Positions 1 to 6,061 of a stretch of DNA of 6,061 nucleotides are shown here, in pieces. A model generated the notes under the pieces. It did no database searches. It had not been told where the DNA came from and saw only the letters and a list, made by a program, of their open reading frames with translations. Each line of letters begins with the position of its first letter. The stretch's first letter is position 1. The position numbers were made by a program, and so were the translations under genes. The DNA comes from CAZAYP01 sp964489425 [NCBI: uncultured Verrucomicrobiota bacterium] (GTDB lineage Bacteria; Verrucomicrobiota; Kiritimatiellia; RZYC01): positions 1-6,061 of the forward strand of contig CAZAYP010000147.1 of NCBI GenBank assembly GCA_964489425.1, written 5' to 3'.

Positions 1-586
1 GCCCGGCCGGCGCGCCGGGCAGGCGGTCGGTCAGGACCGCGGGCGCCACCGGGGTGGCCGGGGCCGGGGCGGCCGTGGCCAGCTCGCGCAGGAATTCTTC
101 TTCCGAATAAACGCGCTCCGCCGGCCGGGGCGCGGCCGGGGGCGTGGCCGCGACGTTGGAGGTGGCCAGGGGGACAAACCGGCCGGCGGCGTCCTTGTGG
201 CCCACGTCCGCGACGTAGCTGCGGTCATCCTGCGGCATGTGCAGGTAGTGCTTGCTGGCCCGCTCCTGCACGGAAAAATCGTAGTGCGCGGGCGGGCCGG
301 GCGGTTCGCGGGCGCCAGCGGTGATGTCGCGGATGCGCAGGTTCAGGTCCTGCGGCGCGCGCGCCGGGGCGGAGCGGGGCGGGTCCTTGCGCCCGAGGTT
401 CCAGGACACATGCACGTGGAACGGGTCCACCTCGTGCAGCACCACGCGCGCGGGCGGCTTGGGGAAAAATCGTGCGGAGATGTCAGCGCTGATCGCGCGC
501 AACTCGTCCGCGGCCGGCGTCCCGGCGCGGCGATTGCGCCGGGCCGGCGGCCTGTCCTGATTCGCTTTGCGTCTGCCGCTCAACAT
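1..586 (-). CDS. DUF4912-domain protein, C-terminus cut by the window edge
   Basis: The frame is open from an ATG at 586-584 to the left edge, giving 195 residues with no stop; an in-frame TGA lies seven codons upstream, so this ATG is the first usable start. The first ~35 residues are Arg-rich and look disordered. A DUF4912-like domain follows at about residues 46-149: HVHVSWNL (57-64, where the family has a Tyr/Trp-rich strand), LRIRDIT (83-89), YDFSVQ (102-107), HYLHMP (113-118), SYVADVGH (123-130) and RFVPLATSNV (136-145). The order and the 'x-Y-x-x-x-P ... R-S-Y-V-x-x-x-G ... F-V-P-L-A-x-S-N' pattern fit the family well. After residue 150 comes an Ala/Pro-rich stretch containing an acidic patch, YSEEEFLREL (159-168). 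No signal peptide or membrane segment is seen, so it is probably cytoplasmic. The molecular function of DUF4912 is not known to me. It lies 59 bp downstream of the ParB-like gene in the same direction, probably in one transcript. Shine-Dalgarno pairing is weak. Confidence 0.82.
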   Translation of the reverse strand, partial: MLSGRRKANQDRPPARRNRRAGTPAADELRAISADISARFFPKPPARVVLHEVDPFHVHVSWNLGRKDPPRSAPARAPQDLNLRIRDITAGAREPPGPPAHYDFSVQERASKHYLHMPQDDRSYVADVGHKDAAGRFVPLATSNVAATPPAAPRPAERVYSEEEFLRELATAAPAPATPVAPAVLTDRLPGAPAG

Positions 587-645
587 GCGTTCAACGTCGC
601 TGATTCATCCGCCCGGGCGGCGGCGGCGCCCCCCGAGGCCATGCG
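587..645 (-). promoter_or_regulatory. Self-complementary GC spacer between the ParB-like and DUF4912 genes
   Basis: This 59-bp spacer contains a perfect 12-bp palindrome, CCGCCCGGGCGG, at 609-620. On the minus strand it is preceded by a GGGCG...CGCCC arm pair, so two overlapping hairpins could form in the transcript just upstream of the DUF4912 start. A 20-codon reading frame (ATG at 642-640) runs through it and ends at TGA 582-580, overlapping the DUF4912 ATG; it begins two codons after, and in frame with, the ParB-like stop. The spacer may influence translation of the downstream gene or serve as a protein-binding site. In DNA this GC-rich such palindromes arise by chance fairly easily, so a regulatory role is only a possibility. 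Confidence 0.25.
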
Positions 646-1449
646 CTACTCTTTCAACAAACCGGGGAACTTGCGCCGGACGCGGGCCAGGTGCGTCTCG
701 TCCGCCTGCCGCCCCTGGACGACCACGAGCAGGGCCAGCAGGTCCGCGGCGCTCACCGTGTATTCGGTCTTGGGCTGCTTTTCCGCGCGCTCGCTGAGGC
801 GGCGGATGGCGGACCGCACGGTCAGCACGCGCCGGGGCCGGGCCACGGGCCCGGCCGCCAGGCCGGCCAGGGCCTGCTCCAGCACGTCTTTCTCGCGGCC
901 CGCGGGCGCGGCCAGCACGTCCCGGCAAATGGTTTTGGCGCGGTTCCAGCTCACCCGGTCGTTCTCCAGCAGGATGCGCAGGCGCGGGTCCATGCCCGGC
1001 ACGTAGCGCAGGATTTCATCGATCAGTTCTTCCCGCTGGTCGAGGAACTCCGCGATTTTTTCGCGGCTCCAGTTGGCGTTGTTCAGGTAGATGACCGAGT
1101 CAAAGTAGTCCGTGAGCCGCGCGTCCAGGCGGTCGGCGTTGAGCTTGAGGTTCAGGGCGCGCATCTCGTCCACGTCGCCGGCGACCACGCGGACATCCAC
1201 GCGATCAAAATACCCGGGATTGTTTTCGCGGATCCGGCGGATGGCGGCCAGGCGGTGGAACCCGCCGACGAGATAGAACTCGCCGGGATTGCGCTCCCAG
1301 ATCACCAGGGGTTCCAGCAAGCCGTTTTTAAGGATGTCGGAAGAATAATGCGCCACCTTGTCCTGGTTCAGTCCGCGGTGGTTGGCAATCAACGGGTGTT
1401 GCTGGATGCTGGAGAATAAAATATAGTCGTAACGTTTGGTTGTAATCAT
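646..1449 (-). CDS. Stand-alone ParB/Srx-like N-terminal domain protein
   Basis: This gene encodes 267 residues, ATG at 1449 to TAG at 646. Residues ~12-105 form a ParB/sulfiredoxin-type domain: IQQHPL (15-20), a helix beginning at LNQD (27-30), the strand GLLEPLVIWE (43-52), and VGGFHRLAAI (61-70), which stands where canonical ParB has its G-E-R-R nucleotide-binding motif. The next ParB motif (E-N-x-Q-R) is replaced by LNLKLNADR (99-107), as is common in ParB-like proteins that are not chromosome-segregation ParBs. Residues ~126-150 (NWSREKIAEFLDQREELIDEILRYV) look like the helix-turn-helix region of the family. The rest is helical and Arg/Ala-rich, without the classic ParB dimerisation tail. 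No parA gene lies beside it in this window. A nucleotide-dependent DNA-binding or regulatory role is inferred from the fold. The first ~100 codons are less GC-rich than the rest. No strong Shine-Dalgarno precedes the ATG (GAACAGATAA just upstream). Confidence 0.85.
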   Translation of the reverse strand: MITTKRYDYILFSSIQQHPLIANHRGLNQDKVAHYSSDILKNGLLEPLVIWERNPGEFYLVGGFHRLAAIRRIRENNPGYFDRVDVRVVAGDVDEMRALNLKLNADRLDARLTDYFDSVIYLNNANWSREKIAEFLDQREELIDEILRYVPGMDPRLRILLENDRVSWNRAKTICRDVLAAPAGREKDVLEQALAGLAAGPVARPRRVLTVRSAIRRLSERAEKQPKTEYTVSAADLLALLVVVQGRQADETHLARVRRKFPGLLKE

Positions 1450-1569
1450 TTATCTGTTCAATCAAAGTTTACCGCGTGAAAAAACAACGCAATTAGGTGT
1501 GATTCTTGCTGCTGGACCAAAAAAAGCAAGCCTTTCCTGAAAGTATGTGGCGGGCGGGCCAACCGGCGG
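1450..1569. promoter_or_regulatory. Divergent intergenic region between the ParB-like and ABC exporter genes
   Basis: This 120-bp gap is clearly richer in A/T than its surroundings, especially at 1450-1545, and must hold the start signals for both arms if each is transcribed from its own promoter. On the minus strand TTGCGT (1492-1487) and TAAACT (1471-1466) resemble -35 and -10 boxes, but the spacing is only 15 bp and the -35 match is poor. No comparable pair stands out on the plus strand. A 6-bp inverted repeat, CTTGCT (1505-1510) and AGCAAG (1525-1530), flanks a 14-nt A-rich loop; it could be an operator or a weak hairpin. A-tracts lie at 1479-1484 and 1519-1525. The location is well supported as a regulatory region; the individual boxes are not. 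Confidence 0.4.
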
Positions 1570-3396
1570 ATGGGGCGTAACCGGATGCGCTGGTTGGAGA
1601 TAGCCTCGCGGATCAAGGCGGCGCGGATGGTGGCGGCCCTGCGCCTGGTCTGGGACTGTTCCCGCGGCTGGAGCCTGCTCAACGCGGCGCTGCTGGTCGT
1701 CCAGGGAATCCTGCCGCTGGGCATGCTGTACCTGTTCAAGCTGCTGGTGGACGCCGTGGTCGCGGCCATGGCTGCGCCGGCAACGCCCGGGATCTGGCCG
1801 CGGATCGGGTTGTATATCGGAGTCGCGTTTGTCCTGGGGTTGGCCGGGGCCGTGGCCCGGGCCTTGTCCAACCTGGCCACCGAGGCCCAGGGCCAACTGG
1901 TGGCGGACCACGTGCAGAACGCCATCCACGCCAAGTCCGTCGCCCTGGACCAGGCCTACTACGAAGACCCCGCGTTCCACGACCTGCTCCACCGCGCCCA
2001 GCACGAGGCCCCGTTCCGGCCCCAGCGGATCATGAACGGCCTGCAGCAGGCCGGCCGGTCGCTGATCTCGCTCGCCGGCGTGGCCGCCCTGCTGGCCGCG
2101 TTCGCCTGGTTTGTCCTGCCGCTGTTCGTGCTGGCGGCGCTGCCCGGGGTGGCCGTCAAAACCCGCTGGGCGCACCGTTCCTATGACTGGCAGCGCCGGC
2201 GGGTCGAACGCGAGCGCCGGGCCTGGTACCTGCACCGGCTGCTGACCGAGCCGGGGTTTGCCAAGGAAACCCGCCTGTTCCGCCTGGGCCCGCGGCTCAT
2301 GGAAAAATACCGCGCCATCCGCCGCCAGATCCACGACGAAAAAACGCGGATGCTGAAGGCCGGGTCGCTGGGCGAGGTCCTGGCCCAGGGCGGCACCCTG
2401 GTGGTCACCTACGGCGTCCTGGCCTGGATGGCGTGGCGGACGGTCCAGGGCGGCATCACCATCGGCGACCTGGTCATGTACGCGCAGGCGTTCCAGCGGG
2501 CGCAAGGATTTTTCCAGGAAGTGGTCACCGCGCTGGCCAAGCTGTACGAGGACAACCTGTTCCTGGCCGGCCTGCACGATTTCCTGGCGTTGCCGCAGCG
2601 GATGCCGACGCCCCCCGCGCCGCGCCCCCTGCCGCGCCCGCCCGTGCAGGGGATCGTGCTGGAACACGTCAGCTTTCGTTACCCGCACGGGAACCACTGG
2701 GCGCTGCGCGATGTCAACCTGGTGCTGCCCCCGCGCGCGCTGGTCGGCCTGATCGGCCGCAACGGCGCCGGCAAAAGCACGCTCATGAAGCTGCTGTGCC
2801 GGCTCTACGATCCGGACGAGGGGCGGATCCTCTTCGACGGGGTGGACCTGCGCGAGGCCGACCCGGCCGAGCTGCGCCGGCGCATCGGCGTGCTGTTCCA
2901 GGACTTCATCCGCTATTACATGAGCGCGCGCGAAAACATCCACGTGGGCTGCGTGGAGCTGCCGGAATCCGCGCCAGCCATCCCGGACGCGGCGCGCCAG
3001 TCCGGCGCCGACGCGGTGATCTCCCGCCTGCCCGCCGGCTACGACACCCTGCTGGGCGAGTTGTTCGGCCGCGGGGACGACCTGAGCCTGGGCGAATGGC
3101 AGAAGATTGCCCTGGCCCGCGCCTTTGTGGCGGACGCGGACTGGCTGGTGCTGGACGAGCCATCCTCGGCCCTGGACGTGGAAACCGAGCAGCGGCTGGC
3201 CGCCACGTTTGCCGAGCTGGCGCGTACCCGCGGGTTGCTGCTGATCAGCCACCGCCTGGCCGCCGTGCGCCAGGCCGCCGTGATTTATGTCATGGACCAG
3301 GGCCGGATCGTCGAGCAGGGGCTGCATGCCGAGCTCATCCGCCAGCCGGGCATCTACCGGGAACTGTTCGAATTGCAGGCGGCCGGATACCAATAA
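1570..3396 (+). CDS. ABC half-transporter (fused permease and ATPase), peptide/lanthipeptide-exporter type
   Basis: This complete 608-residue protein joins an N-terminal membrane domain (about 1-340) to an ATPase domain (about 360-608), so it should work as a homodimeric inner-membrane exporter. Hydrophobic segments lie near 36-60, 77-98, 165-196 (probably two) and 270-290. The segment AYYEDPAFHDLLHRAQHE (129-146) is the usual cytoplasmic loop of NisT/SpaT-like exporters. The ATPase has an A-loop Tyr (371), Walker A GRNGAGKST (396-404), a Q-loop with Q444 in FQDFIRYY, a signature LSLGEWQ (505-511), Walker B WLVLDEP (525-531) with catalytic E530, a D-loop SALD and an H-loop His561. FQDFxRY and the W after the signature are typical of bacteriocin-type exporters. 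Leu507 replaces the first Gly of LSGGQ. There is no N-terminal peptidase domain, so it cannot trim a leader itself. Cargo is unknown: no precursor peptide or modification enzyme is visible. An ATG at 1585 with GGGG nine bases upstream is an equally plausible start. Confidence 0.92.
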   Translation: MGRNRMRWLEIASRIKAARMVAALRLVWDCSRGWSLLNAALLVVQGILPLGMLYLFKLLVDAVVAAMAAPATPGIWPRIGLYIGVAFVLGLAGAVARALSNLATEAQGQLVADHVQNAIHAKSVALDQAYYEDPAFHDLLHRAQHEAPFRPQRIMNGLQQAGRSLISLAGVAALLAAFAWFVLPLFVLAALPGVAVKTRWAHRSYDWQRRRVERERRAWYLHRLLTEPGFAKETRLFRLGPRLMEKYRAIRRQIHDEKTRMLKAGSLGEVLAQGGTLVVTYGVLAWMAWRTVQGGITIGDLVMYAQAFQRAQGFFQEVVTALAKLYEDNLFLAGLHDFLALPQRMPTPPAPRPLPRPPVQGIVLEHVSFRYPHGNHWALRDVNLVLPPRALVGLIGRNGAGKSTLMKLLCRLYDPDEGRILFDGVDLREADPAELRRRIGVLFQDFIRYYMSARENIHVGCVELPESAPAIPDAARQSGADAVISRLPAGYDTLLGELFGRGDDLSLGEWQKIALARAFVADADWLVLDEPSSALDVETEQRLAATFAELARTRGLLLISHRLAAVRQAAVIYVMDQGRIVEQGLHAELIRQPGIYRELFELQAAGYQ

Positions 3397-3397
3397 C

Positions 3398-3435
3398 AGC
3401 GCCGGGCGCTTATTATCGGGGGGCTTGCGCTTTTT
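3398..3435 (+). terminator. Weak terminator-like hairpin after the ABC exporter
   Basis: AGCGC (3398-3402) can pair with GCGCT (3406-3410) around a 3-nt loop, followed by TTATTAT. The same left arm could instead pair with GCGCT at 3427-3431, followed by TTTT. It begins two bases after the exporter stop codon, which suits a terminator or attenuator. The stem is only 5 bp and the first T-run is interrupted, so termination would be incomplete at best. Confidence 0.3.
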
Positions 3436-3522
3436 GTTGCCCGCCAGCCCCGAGATCATGTAACTATTCACGGGCACATAACCACGGCGCAAGAGATGCC
3501 GTGCCGCACAACGAGCAAAGGT

Positions 3523-3533
3523 CAGAGGTTGGC
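3523..3533 (+). promoter_or_regulatory. Ribosome binding site of the FGE-fold gene
   Basis: CAGAGG (3523-3528) lies five bases before the ATG at 3534, a good Shine-Dalgarno match and spacing. It favours this ATG over the second in-frame ATG at 3540, from which it would be 11 bases away. Confidence 0.6.
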
Positions 3534-6061
3534 ATGAACATGCGAATACAGTGGATGGTGGCAGCGGGGATGATGGCAGCCGCGGCGCAGGCCCTGGCCG
3601 CGTCCAACGCCGAGGCCGTGTTTATCCAGGGCGAGGTGCGCCGGACGCCGGACGCCATCGAGCGCCACGCGTTCCTGAACCAGCCCCTGCGGCTGGCCAC
3701 CGCGTCCGGCGACGTCGAGTTTCCCCTGACCGACGTGCGCCGGCTGGCCAAGCTCCCGGACGGCCTGTTGTGGGAACTGGAAACCACCCACGGCGACACA
3801 TGGCGCGGCACGCTGTTGACCCTGGCCCTGCAGCGCGAGTTCCTGAGCACCCTGGCCTCCGTCTTTCTCGATAACTGGACCCGCGGCGAACTGCTGCTGG
3901 CCAATCCCCTGGAAACCCCGGCGCCGGCGCTGCACGCCCGGCTGACCACGGTGGACGGTTCCCGCGTTATTATTCCCCTGGATGCGTTCAGCCTCAAGGT
4001 GGGCAAGCAAAGCCTGCCTCTGGGCGCCATGGCCGGGCTGCGCATCACGGCTGCCGGCGCGGTGGCCAGCACGGCCCCGGTGTTCACTGCCGTGGTCACG
4101 TTCCCCGCCGGGCAGACCTTGGCCGTGCCCTTGCCCAAGCCGGACGCCGGGCTGAAAACCCGCGATACCTATGGCCGGCTGCTCCCCCTGCGCTACCGGG
4201 ATGTCGCGCGCATCGACCGCCTGGCCGAACCGGCCGGCGCGGTTGCGGGCGTGCCCGTGGATGCCGCTACCCAGCCGGTCCGGGTCACCAGCGCGGGCCG
4301 GACCAATATCGTCACCCTGCCGTTCGTGATCTGGGAGGTCGAATCCGCGCTGGGCCAGCTTAGCATCCCGGCGCCCGGAGTCCAGGCCATCGAACCCGCG
4401 CGGCGCGATGGCGGGCCGCGGCTGCGCACGGCCTGGGGCGATGAGTTCCGCGGGCGCATGGCCCCGCGCTACGTGGCCCTGCCGGACGCGCCCACGGTCA
4501 CGGTGGTGCGCGCCACCACCTCGTTTTTCGAGGATATCTGGGGCAGCGCTCCGGAGACCGCGGCCGGCGTCGAGCTGGCGGTGTATGACCAGGATCTGAT
4601 CGAGTACGCGCCGGCCCCCGGCGCGCCGCCGCCGGGTTGGATGGTTGGCAAACACCGCGCGGGCGACGTGTTCTATTTCCAGGTACTGACCAACCAACTG
4701 GCGTTCCAGACCCGCCTGACCGCCGAGAAGATGCCCCTGGCCACGGTCAACCTGCAGGCGGTCACCCGCCAGGCGGATGGCCGCTTCGAGGTGTCCACCC
4801 CGTACTCAACCCTGCTGGCCAAGCCGGACGAGCGGTACCTGCCGGTGGTCCTGCTGGCCGATCGCACGGCGCGGCAACTGGCATGGAAAGACCTCGACTT
4901 CATCGGCACCGCCCTGCCCACGGCCACCCCGGTACCCACGCCCACGGCGCGGCCGGTACCGCCGCCGGCCACGCCCGGGCCCACGCTTGCGCCACCGCCC
5001 GTGGTGGTCATGCCCCCCACGCCCGTGCCGCCGGTGGTTTTTGTTCCGGCGGCCCCGGCCATGCCGGCCCCGGCCACCCCCCACGCCGTGGTGGCCGCGC
5101 CCGCGCCAGTGGTTCCGGGGCGGCCGCCGGTGGCGGTACCCCCGGCGCCCCTGGTCAAGCCCAAGGGCCCGGCCGCCGCGAGCACGACCAACGTCCCGGC
5201 GCCCCCAGCCAAACCCCGCCGCAACCGCGTGGACGACATGGTGCTGGTGCCGGGCGCGGAGTTCGTGATGGGCTGCGCCACGGACATTGGCATGGACGAC
5301 GAGTACCCGCCGCATCCCGTGATCCTGGACGCTTTCTTCATGGATCCCGCCGAGGTCACCCGCGCCGAATTCACGGACTTCGTGGCCGATACCGGCTACC
5401 GCACCACGGCCGAGCGCGCCGGCGCCGCCCAGACCTGGCAGGAGCCGGGATTTCTCCAGACCAACAACGAGCCGGTGGTGTGCATCTCCTGGCTGGATGC
5501 CGCGGAATACTGCAACTGGCGCAGCCAGCAGGAGCGCCTGGACCCCTGCTACGAGATCCGCGAGGACGGGGCGCAGCGGGACGTGACCCGCAACGGCTAC
5601 CGCCTGCCCACCGAGGCGGAATGGGAGTTTGCCGCGCGCGCCGGCGGCCAGGACATCCAGTACCCCTGGGGCAACGACGACACCCTCACCAACGCCATCC
5701 GCCAGGCCAATTTCGAGCAGGAGAAAACCAGCCTGCCCGACGACTGGATCTGGACCTGCCCGGTGCGCGCGTATCCGCCCAATGCCCTGGGCTTGTACGG
5801 GCTGGCCGGCAACGCCTGGGAATGGTGCGAGGATTGGTACCACGAAACCGCTTACAGCCTGTTCCGCCGCGAGGCGCCCCGCAACCCGTGCGTGACCCCC
5901 GACTTGCTGGCCGGGCTTAGCCGGCGCGTGATGCGCGGCGGGTCGTTCGCCAACGATCTCGACTACCTGCGCTGCACCAGCCGCGGGTCCGGGTTACCCG
6001 AGGCCGCCGCCCCGCGCGTGGGGTTCCGCTGCGTCCGCGCCGCCCCCAGGAGCGCGCCGGC
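3534..6061 (+). CDS. Secreted multidomain protein: beta-repeat region, Pro-rich linker, FGE/SUMF1-fold domain; right end cut off
   Basis: The frame is open from ATG 3534 to the right edge (842 residues, no stop). A short signal peptide (hydrophobic core about 7-18, likely cut after ALA at 20-22) predicts export. Residues ~28-455 are beta-rich with internal repeats; no named family is recognised there. Residues ~461-565 are a Pro/Ala/Thr/Val-rich linker starting TATPVPTPT. From ~567 comes an FGE-sulfatase (SUMF1) fold: DMVLVPGAEFVMG (568-580), FFMDPAEVTRAEFTDFV, PVVCISWLDAAEYCNW, YRLPTEAEWEFAARAGG, YPWGN, GLYGLAGNAWEWCEDWY, VMRGGSF (799-805) and VGFRCVRA near the edge, so the domain is essentially complete. 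True FGEs carry two active-site Cys after the GGS motif; the aligned positions here are Asn807 and Leu812, so formylglycine formation is unlikely. A carbohydrate- or protein-binding role outside the cytoplasm is inferred. It lies downstream of the ABC exporter in the same direction, but it has its own Sec-type signal and need not be that exporter's cargo. Confidence 0.88.
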   Translation, partial: MNMRIQWMVAAGMMAAAAQALAASNAEAVFIQGEVRRTPDAIERHAFLNQPLRLATASGDVEFPLTDVRRLAKLPDGLLWELETTHGDTWRGTLLTLALQREFLSTLASVFLDNWTRGELLLANPLETPAPALHARLTTVDGSRVIIPLDAFSLKVGKQSLPLGAMAGLRITAAGAVASTAPVFTAVVTFPAGQTLAVPLPKPDAGLKTRDTYGRLLPLRYRDVARIDRLAEPAGAVAGVPVDAATQPVRVTSAGRTNIVTLPFVIWEVESALGQLSIPAPGVQAIEPARRDGGPRLRTAWGDEFRGRMAPRYVALPDAPTVTVVRATTSFFEDIWGSAPETAAGVELAVYDQDLIEYAPAPGAPPPGWMVGKHRAGDVFYFQVLTNQLAFQTRLTAEKMPLATVNLQAVTRQADGRFEVSTPYSTLLAKPDERYLPVVLLADRTARQLAWKDLDFIGTALPTATPVPTPTARPVPPPATPGPTLAPPPVVVMPPTPVPPVVFVPAAPAMPAPATPHAVVAAPAPVVPGRPPVAVPPAPLVKPKGPAAASTTNVPAPPAKPRRNRVDDMVLVPGAEFVMGCATDIGMDDEYPPHPVILDAFFMDPAEVTRAEFTDFVADTGYRTTAERAGAAQTWQEPGFLQTNNEPVVCISWLDAAEYCNWRSQQERLDPCYEIREDGAQRDVTRNGYRLPTEAEWEFAARAGGQDIQYPWGNDDTLTNAIRQANFEQEKTSLPDDWIWTCPVRAYPPNALGLYGLAGNAWEWCEDWYHETAYSLFRREAPRNPCVTPDLLAGLSRRVMRGGSFANDLDYLRCTSRGSGLPEAAAPRVGFRCVRAAPRSAP
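4914..5228 (+). repeat. Low-complexity segment encoding the Pro/Ala/Thr-rich linker
   Basis: This stretch of about 315 bp is dominated by C/G-rich Pro, Ala, Val and Thr codons, with irregular repeats of units such as CCCACG, GCCCCGGCC and GGTACC. It encodes the flexible linker (residues ~461-565) between the beta-rich half and the FGE-fold domain. It is part of the coding frame, not a separate element. Such tracts are prone to length change by slippage, and to assembly error. Confidence 0.65.

Larger units (their letters stand above)
3397..3533. other. Intergenic gap between the ABC exporter and the FGE-fold gene
   Basis: The 137-bp gap holds a weak terminator-like hairpin just after the exporter stop, a G-run facing a C-run (3417-3424 and 3439-3452) that could pair, and the start region of the next gene. 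A 13-codon frame (ATG at 3496-3498) ends in a TGA that overlaps the downstream ATG as ATGA at 3534-3537; this arrangement can couple translation but may be chance. I see no convincing sigma-70 promoter: TTGTTG at 3434-3439 has no good -10 partner at the right distance. Whether the two genes share a transcript cannot be settled from the sequence. Confidence 0.5.

Noticed and set aside
197-1006. A 269-codon plus-strand frame across the DUF4912 and ParB-like genes
   Set aside because: It spans the ends of two recognisable minus-strand genes and their spacer. Its translation is Arg/Ala/Ser-rich without family motifs.
3397-3462. Coding-like minus-strand stretch with a GTG start (reading VNSYMISGLAGNKKRK...) in the gap after the exporter
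   Set aside because: It has no Shine-Dalgarno, and it continues only into the antisense frame of the exporter. Codon appearance alone is not enough to call a gene or a relic.
1462-3492. A 676-codon open frame on the minus strand, antisense to the ABC exporter
   Set aside because: The opposite strand encodes an unmistakable ABC transporter with all ATPase motifs in order. The antisense frame is Gln/Arg/Gly/His-rich, matches no family I know, and is explained by high third-position GC.
3522-4697. A 391-codon minus-strand frame opposite the secreted protein
   Set aside because: It lies antisense to the N-terminal half of a gene with a signal peptide, a good ribosome site and a recognisable downstream domain. 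Its composition is typical of a GC-driven shadow frame.
4637-5920. A 427-codon plus-strand frame overlapping the FGE-fold region
   Set aside because: The frame starting at 3534 carries the FGE motifs across this same region. The 4637 frame is Gly/Arg/Pro-rich with no recognisable motif.
5238-6061. Annotation as a true formylglycine-generating enzyme activating sulfatases
   Set aside because: The two catalytic Cys positions are Asn and Leu, and no sulfatase gene lies in the window.

Overview
This is a GC-rich bacterial window with four protein-coding genes and short intergenic gaps. Two genes point left (minus strand) and two point right (plus strand). They diverge from a relatively A/T-rich 120-bp gap at 1450-1569. 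Both outermost genes run off the window: the DUF4912 gene at the left edge and the secreted FGE-fold gene at the right edge. I see no rRNA, tRNA, CRISPR array, insertion sequence or integrase.

Left arm (minus strand): a 267-residue stand-alone protein with a ParB/Srx-type N-terminal domain (646-1449) is followed after 59 bp by a DUF4912-domain protein (1-586, C-terminus missing). They look like a two-gene transcription unit. The spacer holds a perfect 12-bp GC palindrome and other self-complementary sequence.

Right arm (plus strand): a complete 608-residue ABC half-transporter of the peptide/lanthipeptide-exporter type (1570-3396) is followed after a 137-bp gap by a large exported protein (3534 to the right edge, 842 residues visible). 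The exported protein has a signal peptide, a beta-rich N-terminal half with recognisable internal repeats, a Pro/Ala/Thr-rich linker of about 100 residues, and a nearly complete formylglycine-generating-enzyme (FGE/SUMF1) fold. That fold lacks the two cysteines used by true FGEs, so it is more likely a binding or structural domain than a sulfatase activator.

Organism: the high GC, a DUF4912 protein and a secreted multidomain FGE-fold protein with a Pro/Thr linker would suit a PVC-group bacterium (Kiritimatiellota, Lentisphaerota or Verrucomicrobiota). This is inference from gene content; Desulfobacterota, Spirochaetota or others are not excluded. No gene here is a taxonomic marker.

No complete known system is visible. 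The most unusual items are the repeat architecture and missing active-site cysteines of the FGE-fold protein, the ParB-like/DUF4912 pair, and an orphan peptide-type exporter with an altered signature motif and no visible cargo gene.
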